Notes under the pieces: model-generated
Seen by the model: the letters and a program-made list of their open reading frames with translations, nothing else
Databases searched by the model: none
Told to the model about the DNA's origin: nothing
Translations under genes and position numbers: made by a program
Origin: Paenibacillus hexagrammi
Lineage (GTDB): Bacteria > Bacillota > Bacilli > Paenibacillales > NBRC-103111
NCBI RefSeq assembly: GCF_021513275.1
Contig: NZ_CP090978.1
Location: forward strand, 186,001-250,000
Direction of reading: 5' to 3'
DNA length: 64,000 nucleotides
In this document: positions 43,621-50,927 of the stretch, piece after piece
Layout of the letters: every line of letters begins with the position of its first letter
How positions within the stretch are numbered: the first letter of the stretch is position 1

Positions 43621-43805
43621 ACGACCCCGTATGTTTGAAGTTCTTATCCTTCTTGCTTTTTATCGGTGAGACACCGCTCTGGGTAGTTTCCTGCATGTTG
43701 ATTTTTCCAATACCGTGATGGAGCAGCAGCTGATCGTGTCTAAAGAATAACAAGATCCGAAAGTTTGGATCTTCAATGAGGTGCAGGAAGGATAGGGTGC
43801 AACGC

Positions 43806-44786
43806 ATGGACGGTATAGTTGAGGAGATAAGTGCCCATATGAGAGCATGTTTCGGAGCAACAGTTCGAACTGCAGTATTGAATGATCAAGGCTGGCTTAA
43901 CCTCAAGTGGAGAATGGAGACGGATAACGGCCTTGTATTCGTTAAGTATTATCATCCGGATAGGTACAAGCTGCACGTGAACTCCCGCAGGAGAAAAGCA
44001 CTTGAGCATGCCTTGCAGCTGCAGCATGGGTTAAGCAGTGCCGGTGTCCCTTGTCCGGACATCTTCCTTTTTAACGGCCAATGTATGCAAGAAACACCAT
44101 CGGGCTTATGCTATGCAGTATCGGATTGGTTAGACGGCCGGACAGTGGAAGCCGGGAGCATGAATGAGAACCAGATGTATGAGCTCGGGATGGCGACCGG
44201 TCATATGCATAAGTGGCTGCAGCGCATTGCTCCTCTGGATAGACCTGCCTGGGTGCCGGATAAGGAAGCCTATATGAAGGAGTGGCAGGAGAACTGGGAG
44301 AAAGCGCAAGAGGCAGAGGATCATCTTGTAATTGGATGGCTTGAACGGTCGCGCAGCATAGTGGATTCCCTAGACTTTACCATGTTTGCCGCTTCTCCAA
44401 CCGGGTGGCTGCATTGGGATTTATGGGTGGATAATGTATTGCTTCATGAGAGTGGCTTGGTTGGTATTGTTGATTTTGATCGGATGGCTATGGGCTACCC
44501 GGAAGTCGATGTGGCCCGCGCTATTTTGTCGGGGGCACTCAGAGATGGAAAGCTATGTTCGGCAACAGCCGCAGCATTCATGAACGGATACCGGCAGTAT
44601 GTACAGCTGGATCAAAGTGTACTCGACCGAGCCATGCGAATGCTCTACTTGATCGAATCCATCTGGTGGCTGCGCACGGAGGTTCGTGTTGAAAGCGGAC
44701 TTCGCGGGCTTCTTGGCCGGTTTGTGGAAGAAATGCATTGGATCGAAGATCATTGGAAGGTGCTGCCTGAGCTGCTCCGCCTGTAA
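43806..44786 (+). CDS. APH/choline-kinase-fold phosphotransferase
   Basis: 326 residues. Protein-kinase-like phosphotransferase fold of the APH/homoserine-kinase-II superfamily. The catalytic loop reads GWLHWDLWVDNVLL, with Asp and Asn in the usual HxDxxxxN spacing but Trp where most members have Gly. The metal-binding DFD is in IVDFDRMAMGYPEVDVA. An N-terminal lysine in LVFVKYYH could bind ATP. Substrate unknown; spore-coat CotS-like, aminoglycoside or small-alcohol kinases are all possible. ATG 43806 is chosen, with AGGG seven bases upstream. Confidence 0.78.
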   Translation: MDGIVEEISAHMRACFGATVRTAVLNDQGWLNLKWRMETDNGLVFVKYYHPDRYKLHVNSRRRKALEHALQLQHGLSSAGVPCPDIFLFNGQCMQETPSGLCYAVSDWLDGRTVEAGSMNENQMYELGMATGHMHKWLQRIAPLDRPAWVPDKEAYMKEWQENWEKAQEAEDHLVIGWLERSRSIVDSLDFTMFAASPTGWLHWDLWVDNVLLHESGLVGIVDFDRMAMGYPEVDVARAILSGALRDGKLCSATAAAFMNGYRQYVQLDQSVLDRAMRMLYLIESIWWLRTEVRVESGLRGLLGRFVEEMHWIEDHWKVLPELLRL

Positions 44787-44977
44787 CAAAAGCGCTAGAA
44801 GCAGGTGTTTATCCATCATTAGCACAAGTCAAAAGTTACCTGCTCCAGCCCACCAGTGCTGGACTCTACCATGCCCGGAAGTAAATATTGGGTTAGGCAC
44901 CTTATCGTGAAACACATTGCATTCAGCCCCGTATCAACAGACAGGTGGGGAACAAATAGATGAAGCTGAGGAAGAAC

Positions 44978-45178
44978 CTAAAGCAAGCGGAATAAGGAAA
45001 TTACATATTTGTGCACCAAGCGTGCCATCGCTTTGCCAAACCGCGGAATCCCTATGAAGCGGTTTTTTGCCTTTGGTAGCTGTTCGCTCAGCCTTGAATA
45101 CTTCCATTGCTCCCTGTTGATTTCATCAAGTCTTCTCTGTTGATCGCGGAGTTCATTTTCGAGGTTATGATGCAGCAT
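44978..45178 (-). CDS. Small basic hypothetical protein
   Basis: 66 residues: an N-terminal charged helix (ENELRDQQRRLDEINREQWKY, key residues RRLDEINRE) and a basic, amphipathic C-terminus (GKAMARLVHKYVISLF). GGTGAG and AAAGGA are near the ATG. No family recognised. It is divergent from the LysR gene and is the only supportable gene between 44787 and 45312; the plus strand in 44787-44977 shows nothing. Confidence 0.5.
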   Translation of the reverse strand: MLHHNLENELRDQQRRLDEINREQWKYSRLSEQLPKAKNRFIGIPRFGKAMARLVHKYVISLFRLL

Positions 45179-45274
45179 ATTCTCACCGATCCTTTATAGA
45201 AATGGGGTTGTGCTCTTGTTGAGAATAATGTAGCATGGGAGTAACCATTATAGTTATCTATACATTTTCATATC

Positions 45275-45297
45275 AACTATTACGATTTGTAATAGTT
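45275..45297. promoter_or_regulatory. LysR-type operator
   Basis: AACTATTAC and GTAATAGTT are perfect inverted arms around GATTT, with the T-N11-A core of LysR boxes, immediately upstream of the LysR gene's ribosome site. Confidence 0.6.
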
Positions 45298-45312
45298 AGG
45301 GGATGAGCACAG

Positions 45313-46197
45313 ATGGATATTCAGTACTATGTAACCTTTCGGGAAGTGGCCAGGTCTTTGAACTATACTAGAGCCGCTGAGACCCTCGGCTACTCGCAGC
45401 CAAGTATAACGGTCCAAATTCAAAAGCTGGAGAAATATTACGGAGTAAAGCTGATTGGAAGAGAAGGCAAAAGCCTCCAATTAACGCCGGGTGGCGTACA
45501 GTTTTTGGCTTATGCGGACCGGATTGTAACGGCTCACATGGAAGCAAAGTACTTGTTTTCCGCACAGGATGAAGTTGAGCTAAAAATCGGTACCATCGAG
45601 ACGATGACTGCGTATTTTTTGCCGCCTTATTTGCAGCAGATGAAACGGCAATTTCCGAACAGCAGCTTGACCATTATTCCGTCCAATGAGCCTGATATCA
45701 TGGATCAAGTGAAGAAGGGGAGCCTGGATATCGGCATTATCCTGGATCCTCACTACTCTGACCCCCAATTACGAACCATCGCGATTCGGAGAGAGGAATT
45801 GATCGTGGTTTGTCCACCGGGACATGAGCTGCTAAAGAGGCGGGAGATATCGATTAGTGAATTGGCTGACAGTCAGCTGCTGCTGACAGAGAAAGGTTGT
45901 ACCTATCGATCTGCACTGGAGCAGCAGCTTGAGGATCAGCGTGTGCATTACCAGGTTATCTCCGAGCTGGGCAGCATCGAAGCAATCAAGCAATGTATTC
46001 GGATCGGGCTGGGCATTGCACTGATTCCCAAGATTACAGTTCAGACCGAGCTGGACAAAGGTCAACTCGGCGCAATCCCGCTTGCGGAAGGAAGCCTCCC
46101 GGATTTTTATACCCAGATCATCCTTTCCAAAAATAAATTCATCACTCCGGCTCTAGAGCACTTTATATCACTGCTCACTAGCACTGGAGAGAGCTAG
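45313..46197 (+). CDS. LysR-family transcriptional regulator
   Basis: 294 residues. HTH at 1-65: YYVTFREVARSLNYTRAAETLGYSQPSITVQI (key residues TRAAETLGYSQPSITVQI). The co-inducer-binding fold follows with KIGTIETMTAYFLPPYLQ and GLGIALIPK. Target unclear: the divergent neighbour is a small basic protein. The operator just upstream suggests autoregulation. AGGGGATGAG is the ribosome site. Confidence 0.88.
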   Translation: MDIQYYVTFREVARSLNYTRAAETLGYSQPSITVQIQKLEKYYGVKLIGREGKSLQLTPGGVQFLAYADRIVTAHMEAKYLFSAQDEVELKIGTIETMTAYFLPPYLQQMKRQFPNSSLTIIPSNEPDIMDQVKKGSLDIGIILDPHYSDPQLRTIAIRREELIVVCPPGHELLKRREISISELADSQLLLTEKGCTYRSALEQQLEDQRVHYQVISELGSIEAIKQCIRIGLGIALIPKITVQTELDKGQLGAIPLAEGSLPDFYTQIILSKNKFITPALEHFISLLTSTGES

Positions 46198-46202
46198 GAA
46201 CA

Positions 46203-46252
46203 AACAGCAGCGGCCTTCTCCCATTTGTAACAATTGGAGAAGGCCGCTGTTT
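46203..46252. terminator. Strong bidirectional terminator
   Basis: AAACAGC-AG-CGGCCTTCTCC pairs with GGAGAAGGCCG-CTGTTT. It separates the convergent LysR and CBO0543 genes. Confidence 0.8.
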
Positions 46253-46283
46253 GGTTCGGCATCGTATAGGAACTTCGCGGCGT

Positions 46284-46930
46284 TTATCTTGCTTTTCTCC
46301 TAATGCGGAGAAATTGAGAAACCTGAGTCTTCTTAAAAGGGGCCGTTTCCGCCTTATCTGGGGATTTTGCAGTGTTCTGCAGTCGTAAGAATAGAGTGGT
46401 TATCCATTTTGATGCCACGAAAATCAATACGTAATTAAGAAAGATGATCAAATAGTTCATTCCGTGGTAAAGCTTCATGAGCTCATATGCGACCAAAGCA
46501 GGTTTAAAGATAAAGGATAAAAAGACAGATAGGGCGGTTGCATACAGGTAATAGTTTTTGCTTTTATGTAAAGTCCATTGGTATAGCAGCATAAATGCAA
46601 CTGGGACCAAAGATGTGTCCAGGGCAATGCTTGAAGAAAAAAGGGCACAATTTTATACGGATAATCAGCAAAGCCATGGGTGACAACAATAGTGTCCGAA
46701 TAATGGAACCACATATGGATATTAAACCCGAAGAATCCGATTTGAAGCATCTTCCTTCTATCGATCAAAAAGTACAAGGCAATGACTGGGCCGACTAATA
46801 AGATGAACATAACCCAAAATTCCCAAGTAGCTAAATTAGAGTATCGAAACCAATAGTCGGTAGTGACTGCGGATATTTTCTCATGCAGCTTGTGTATTTG
46901 TTCAAACTTTTTAGATTGGTCGGGCCCCAT
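46284..46930 (-). pseudogene. CBO0543-family membrane protein, frameshifted
   Basis: Repaired length about 215 residues with five to six helices. The family signature FLIDRRKMLQIGFFGFNIHMW is followed by FADYPYKIVPFFLQALPWTHL; one base is missing from three A (46609-46611 on the plus strand), after which VPVAFMLLYQWTLHKSKNYYLYA continues to the end. CBO0543 proteins are restricted to endospore formers, function unknown. ATG 46930 follows AGGTGG. Confidence 0.78.
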
Positions 46931-47085
46931 GGACTTTCCACCTTTAGTGATTTTTTCTTATTTTATCCAAAGTGGAAATATTCAATTCTTAGATGCTCCG
47001 AGCAGATTGGGGGGAATACACAATTTTTTGGATTATATTTATTTACGAATTTCTGTTCTTCAGACCAACCTAGGAACTCGGTATT

Positions 47086-47187
47086 TCATATGACAACGCT
47101 TTGGTGGGAAATACCTTCTGTATTTCCTGAAAGAGTACATCCAGATAATATGATTACAGCTGCAATGGGGAATAAAATGATTTTCAT
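47086..47187 (-). CDS. Short lipoprotein (33 residues), possibly cut by a stop codon
   Basis: Starts with AAAGGAGACCTT-ATG, a very good ribosome site. The peptide MKIILFPIAAVIILSGCTLS is a lipoprotein signal with lipobox LSGC. It stops at TGA after 33 residues, but the same frame stays open for 40 more codons to TAA 46963, with plausible composition (FLGWSEEQKFVNKYNPK). So it is either a mini-lipoprotein or a roughly 74-residue lipoprotein gene with an in-frame nonsense codon. It lies upstream of the CBO0543 gene on the same strand. Confidence 0.45.
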   Translation of the reverse strand: MKIILFPIAAVIILSGCTLSGNTEGISHQSVVI

Positions 47188-47327
47188 AAGGTCTCCTTTG
47201 CGTCAAAAATAGGTAAGTTGAATTCAATGATGTAATTGTAAGTATTCGTTACATCTTATTTTTTCCTTTATTTGTAAAATCCAATATGTTATATGCATCG
47301 CTCAAACGATTTTCTTTTCTTAGATCA

Positions 47328-47389
47328 TTGACAACCAAAGTGTATGAAGGGTATAGTACACTTATAGTGTATGAACTACTTAGTACACA
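47328..47389 (+). promoter_or_regulatory. Promoter with two tandem GntR (YtrA-type) operators
   Basis: TTGACA (47328-47333) and TATAGT (47352-47357) have an 18-base spacer. Two 24-base sites, 47339-47362 and 47366-47389, each begin AGTGTATGAA and end GTACAC, an inverted GTGTA/TACAC pair. Both the spacer and the start region are covered. Confidence 0.65.
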
Positions 47390-47462
47390 CACTTGTAGAA
47401 AAAGGTTAGAATAACTGTTTTTGAAAGTAATACTTGAAAGTAACAACATAGGAGATGGGCCG

Positions 47463-47840
47463 ATGAACGTTATGTTTAACAATCGAGATCCCGTGTATCT
47501 GCAGGTGGTGCGGCATTTTAAGGAAGAGATCGCCACTGGCAGAATGACGGCGGGGCAAGAAATTCCATCCCGCAGGGAGCTGGCCGGATTGCTGCAGATT
47601 AACCCGAATACAGCACAACGTGCTTATAAGGAAATGGAGGAGCAGAAGTTGATTGTAACCGAAGGAAATTCCCCAAGCAGGATTACCATGGATGAGCAGG
47701 TCTTGAAGTCGATTCGAGAGGAGCTGCTCCGCGATGCCGTCGATGCCTTTGTCGGGTCGGTCATGAAGATTGCGGTACCGGTAGACGAATTGCTGGATTT
47801 GGTAAAGGTAAAGTACGAAGAGGAGCGGGCCAAAGAGTAG
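47463..47840 (+). CDS. GntR-family repressor, YtrA subfamily
   Basis: 125 residues. A GntR winged helix (YLQVVRHFKEEIATGRMTAGQ, key residues PSRRELAGLLQINPNTAQRAYKEMEE in part) and a short C-terminal helical dimerisation part instead of a full effector domain, the YtrA hallmark. AGGAGATGGG precedes ATG 47463. It heads an operon with an ABC ATPase, permease and surface protein and probably represses it; related Bacillus operons respond to cell-wall antibiotics. Confidence 0.87.
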   Translation: MNVMFNNRDPVYLQVVRHFKEEIATGRMTAGQEIPSRRELAGLLQINPNTAQRAYKEMEEQKLIVTEGNSPSRITMDEQVLKSIREELLRDAVDAFVGSVMKIAVPVDELLDLVKVKYEEERAKE

Positions 47841-47889
47841 TGCTTGCTGCGTAGACTTGTAGAGAGAAAGAGTTCCTAGGAGGTACCCT

Positions 47890-48579
47890 ATGATTGAAGT
47901 AAGTCAGATCACGAAAAAATATGGAAGAAAACGCGTGCTGGACGAGGCGACGTTCACGGCGGATAAAGGGCAGATTACTTGTCTTGTCGGGATCAACGGC
48001 GTAGGTAAATCAACGATTCTCAAAGCTATTATGGGCCTAACGACGATTTCAAGCGGGCAGATCCTCATTGACGGTCAACGGCTGGAGCCTAAGCTGTATG
48101 AGAAGATTGTATTCATTCCGGATACGATCACGATGCCCCCGAATATGAAAATTGGCGACGCCATGCTGTTTATGAATGATTTTTATCCGAATTGGAACGT
48201 GAAGCGGGCATTCGAACTGTTAAGCTTTTTCAAGCTAAAGGTTCAAGACCGGATCGGGGATTTGTCCAAAGGGAACGCAGCCAAGATGAATCTGCTGCTC
48301 GGTTTGGCGCTTGATGCGGATTATTTGCTAATGGATGAACCGTTCTCGGGGATCGATATTTTCAGCCGGGAGCAAATTGCGAACGTCTTTACGACGCACC
48401 TTATCGAGGATCGCGGAGTGATCATCACCACACATGAAATTCAAGATATCGAGCACTTGATCGATAAGGTTGTGCTGCTGGATCAGGGCAGAGTCTTGAA
48501 GGAATTTAGTGCGGAGGAAGTGCGCATGAAGGAAGGCAAGTCTGTGGTAGATGTAATGAGAGAGGTGTATCAAGCATGA
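47890..48579 (+). CDS. ABC transporter ATP-binding protein (YtrB-like)
   Basis: 229 residues. Walker A GINGVGKST, signature LSKGNAAKMNLLL (LSKGN in place of LSGGQ), Walker B YLLMDEPFSGID, and H-loop ITTHEIQDIE. The last codons overlap the permease start as ATGA. AGGAGG precedes the ATG. It energises the membrane protein encoded next. Confidence 0.9.
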   Translation: MIEVSQITKKYGRKRVLDEATFTADKGQITCLVGINGVGKSTILKAIMGLTTISSGQILIDGQRLEPKLYEKIVFIPDTITMPPNMKIGDAMLFMNDFYPNWNVKRAFELLSFFKLKVQDRIGDLSKGNAAKMNLLLGLALDADYLLMDEPFSGIDIFSREQIANVFTTHLIEDRGVIITTHEIQDIEHLIDKVVLLDQGRVLKEFSAEEVRMKEGKSVVDVMREVYQA

Positions 48580-49412
48580 ATCACTACGGCAAGCTGCTCC
48601 ATTGGGAGATCAACCGGTTCGCCAAAATCTGGGGGGCGCTGGCGCTGCTGACGCTGCTTGTACAGTCAGTGGGAGTAACGATTTTTTCAGCCGGGTATAT
48701 GTCCAGAGTGAAAGATAATATGTATATGAATTCGATTGCGACCTTCGAGGAATATATCAGCCGTTCAGGCAAAATTGATTTTATGGAGTACGGACGGAGC
48801 TTGTGGTTCTCGGGACCGATTGCCTTATGCGTAGCGGCTTTACTGCTCTATTCGTTCCTCATTTGGTACCGGGAGTGGTTTGGTAAAAATACATTCGCTT
48901 ACCGTCTCCTGATGCTTCCGACTTCAAGGATGAAGGTGTATACGTCGAAGCTAACAGCCATTATTCTTTATGTGCTCGGACTTGTGGCGCTGCAAATCGT
49001 CATCTTGCCGCTCTTGATGTTTATTTACAGCAGCATAGTCCCAGCGGTATTACGAGATTCCATCACACTCAGTGAATTTATTCATCGACAGGAGTACCTG
49101 AGCTTGATGATACCCAACTATTTCATGGAGTTTATTCTCGGCTACGGAGCGGGCATCACAGCAGTTATTATCATATTTACCGCCATTTTGCTGGAACGAA
49201 GCTACCGTTTGAAGGGAATCGTCGCAGGCATATTGTACATAGCGGCAGCGTCCATTCTCTTTGTACTGCCGCTTATAATCACGGAGAGCTTCTACACCAA
49301 TTACTTTTATCCCAGCGAGGTCGTGTTGATGGAGATTGGCTGCGGGCTGATCATTCTATGTGTCTCCCTGTGGTTTAGTTCTTTTCTAATTCGAAAAAAA
49401 GTTAATGTGTAA
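48576..49412 (+). CDS. ABC transporter permease
   Basis: 278 residues with six predicted helices (for example residues 17-38, 73-95, 122-147, 189-213, 219-240, 247-270). No recognisable substrate motif. Overlaps the ATPase gene by four bases, so translation is coupled. With the YtrA-type repressor and ATPase it forms an export or resistance ABC system. Confidence 0.83.
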   Translation: MNHYGKLLHWEINRFAKIWGALALLTLLVQSVGVTIFSAGYMSRVKDNMYMNSIATFEEYISRSGKIDFMEYGRSLWFSGPIALCVAALLLYSFLIWYREWFGKNTFAYRLLMLPTSRMKVYTSKLTAIILYVLGLVALQIVILPLLMFIYSSIVPAVLRDSITLSEFIHRQEYLSLMIPNYFMEFILGYGAGITAVIIIFTAILLERSYRLKGIVAGILYIAAASILFVLPLIITESFYTNYFYPSEVVLMEIGCGLIILCVSLWFSSFLIRKKVNV

Positions 49413-49424
49413 GGAGGAGCAGGA

Positions 49425-50642
49425 ATGAAGCGCTATTGGAAATTGATGATACTTGTTCCTTTTATCGTCCTGAGTATAGGAACTTATTATGTGTCGGCTT
49501 CAGGCAACAATAGTTCGCCATTGCAGTTTACGAAGATTCAAGGTGATGAGAAGGAAATGGATCCAGTGGTTCTGACGGGCCAGTATCAGAATGAACCGTT
49601 TGTTATTCGGAACCTGGACAGCGAGTTTCTGAAAAAACAGTCCTTTTGGGGATGGCTGGATGCGAGGTATTTTTATAATACGGAATTGGATGAGCTTGCC
49701 AAAGAAAATAGAGCTTTTATGCGAGGAAAGAAAAGCTACAGCAGCTTCTATGTGGACGATCAAGTCATCGGGTACGCCGATGTAAAGTTTACGCAGCAAA
49801 GCAGCAGAGAAAGAAATGATTTCCGATTAGCTGTGTCGATGTACGACCGGATCCAAAAAACCAGCCGTTCCTTTGAACTGAATCTTCCGGACAGTACGCT
49901 TTATTATACGGGCGTTGAGGATGTACAAGTTGAAGGACAAACGATGAAGGTAATGGCTAGAAATACGAAATGGTCGAGCGGTAATGGCAGCTCGAACTTC
50001 AACGACACGGATATTCATCTGTATACGGTCGATCTTCATAAAATGAGCCTGATCAAGGATGAAATTTTGATGTCTATGGCCGATGATGATCATCAGCGTG
50101 TAGATATAAGCAGTGTCAATGAACGGGACCCAATCGGCAAAAATTCATTTGCTGTGTTCCGGAAATTGGTTAGTGTGAAGTCTTCGAAGGAACCGTCTGG
50201 TGACTATACGCTGGATCATGGCGAATTCATTTCCTACGACTATGCAAGCGGCAAACTGACAACGTTACAAAATGATTCAGTGAAACAGATCCTAGCGAAC
50301 ATAGAAAATGGAAATGTGATTTATAGTCAGGGTGACGGGGAACTGAACATGATGTCTGAAACAAAACCAGAACAGCCGCACGTTGTCATCTATGACCTGA
50401 AGGAAGATCGGGTGAAGAAAGAGCTGATTGTACCGGCGCAAACATTCCAGCCAAAACAATCGTACTCCAATATAGCACGTATTACCGACAACCGGTTATA
50501 CATGATAGTCGATAGATCCGGCGCCGTAGGGCTGAAGATTCTGGATATGGATAGTGGCACTATTGTTTACGAGGGTGTTTTGAAAAAGGCTGATGGATCA
50601 AGACCGAATAACATCATGATCGACAATATTCTGGTTCAATAA
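49425..50642 (+). CDS. Membrane-anchored extracellular protein of the ABC operon
   Basis: 405 residues. An N-terminal hydrophobic helix (about 6-27) with no lipobox, then a large extracytoplasmic part with repeated beta-strand segments (for example VVIYDLKEDRVKKELIVP, NRLYMIVDRSGAVGLKILDM) that look like a beta-propeller. No family recognised. It lies 12 bases after the permease with AAGGAGGAGCAGGA upstream, so it is part of the same operon and may monitor or bind the substrate. Confidence 0.72.
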   Translation: MKRYWKLMILVPFIVLSIGTYYVSASGNNSSPLQFTKIQGDEKEMDPVVLTGQYQNEPFVIRNLDSEFLKKQSFWGWLDARYFYNTELDELAKENRAFMRGKKSYSSFYVDDQVIGYADVKFTQQSSRERNDFRLAVSMYDRIQKTSRSFELNLPDSTLYYTGVEDVQVEGQTMKVMARNTKWSSGNGSSNFNDTDIHLYTVDLHKMSLIKDEILMSMADDDHQRVDISSVNERDPIGKNSFAVFRKLVSVKSSKEPSGDYTLDHGEFISYDYASGKLTTLQNDSVKQILANIENGNVIYSQGDGELNMMSETKPEQPHVVIYDLKEDRVKKELIVPAQTFQPKQSYSNIARITDNRLYMIVDRSGAVGLKILDMDSGTIVYEGVLKKADGSRPNNIMIDNILVQ

Positions 50643-50646
50643 TCGA

Positions 50647-50677
50647 ACCGCTGGGTGAATGCGCCCGGCGGTTTTTT
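50647..50677 (+). terminator. Terminator of the ytr-like operon
   Basis: ACCGC-T-GGG and CCC-G-GCGGT flank a short loop, then TTTTTT. Confidence 0.75.
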
Positions 50678-50822
50678 GCCGTCTCAACCTAGAATTTTAT
50701 TCAAAGGAACTGGAATATCATACGATTTGAACATGGGTCAAAATTGAGAAATCGAAAGATAGCAAAGAAATTTCAAAAGGAATTCTATTCTAAGCACAAC
50801 GGAATGAGGGTAAAGTTGATTT

Positions 50823-50839
50823 ATGCAAACGCTTTAACA
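50823..50839. promoter_or_regulatory. cre- or LacI-type operator before the arabinoxylan cluster
   Basis: ATGCAAACGCTTTAACA differs from the catabolite-responsive element consensus (WTGNAANCGNWNNCW) at one position. It lies about 105 bases before the GH43 gene. Carbon catabolite control through CcpA, or binding of the cluster's own LacI regulator, would fit. Confidence 0.5.
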
Positions 50840-50927
50840 GCAAAAATCGACATGAGATGAGGAATGCCATGATCCAAAGGTAGGGGGAACTGTAGAGAGG
50901 TCACATATGAAACATAAGGAGGCTAAT

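Noticed and set aside
43619..43807. Minus-strand frame ending in a short basic peptide (MQETTQSGVSPIKSKKDKNF...)
   Set aside because: Only a weak GGAAAA before the inner ATG and no recognisable family; low evidence for translation.
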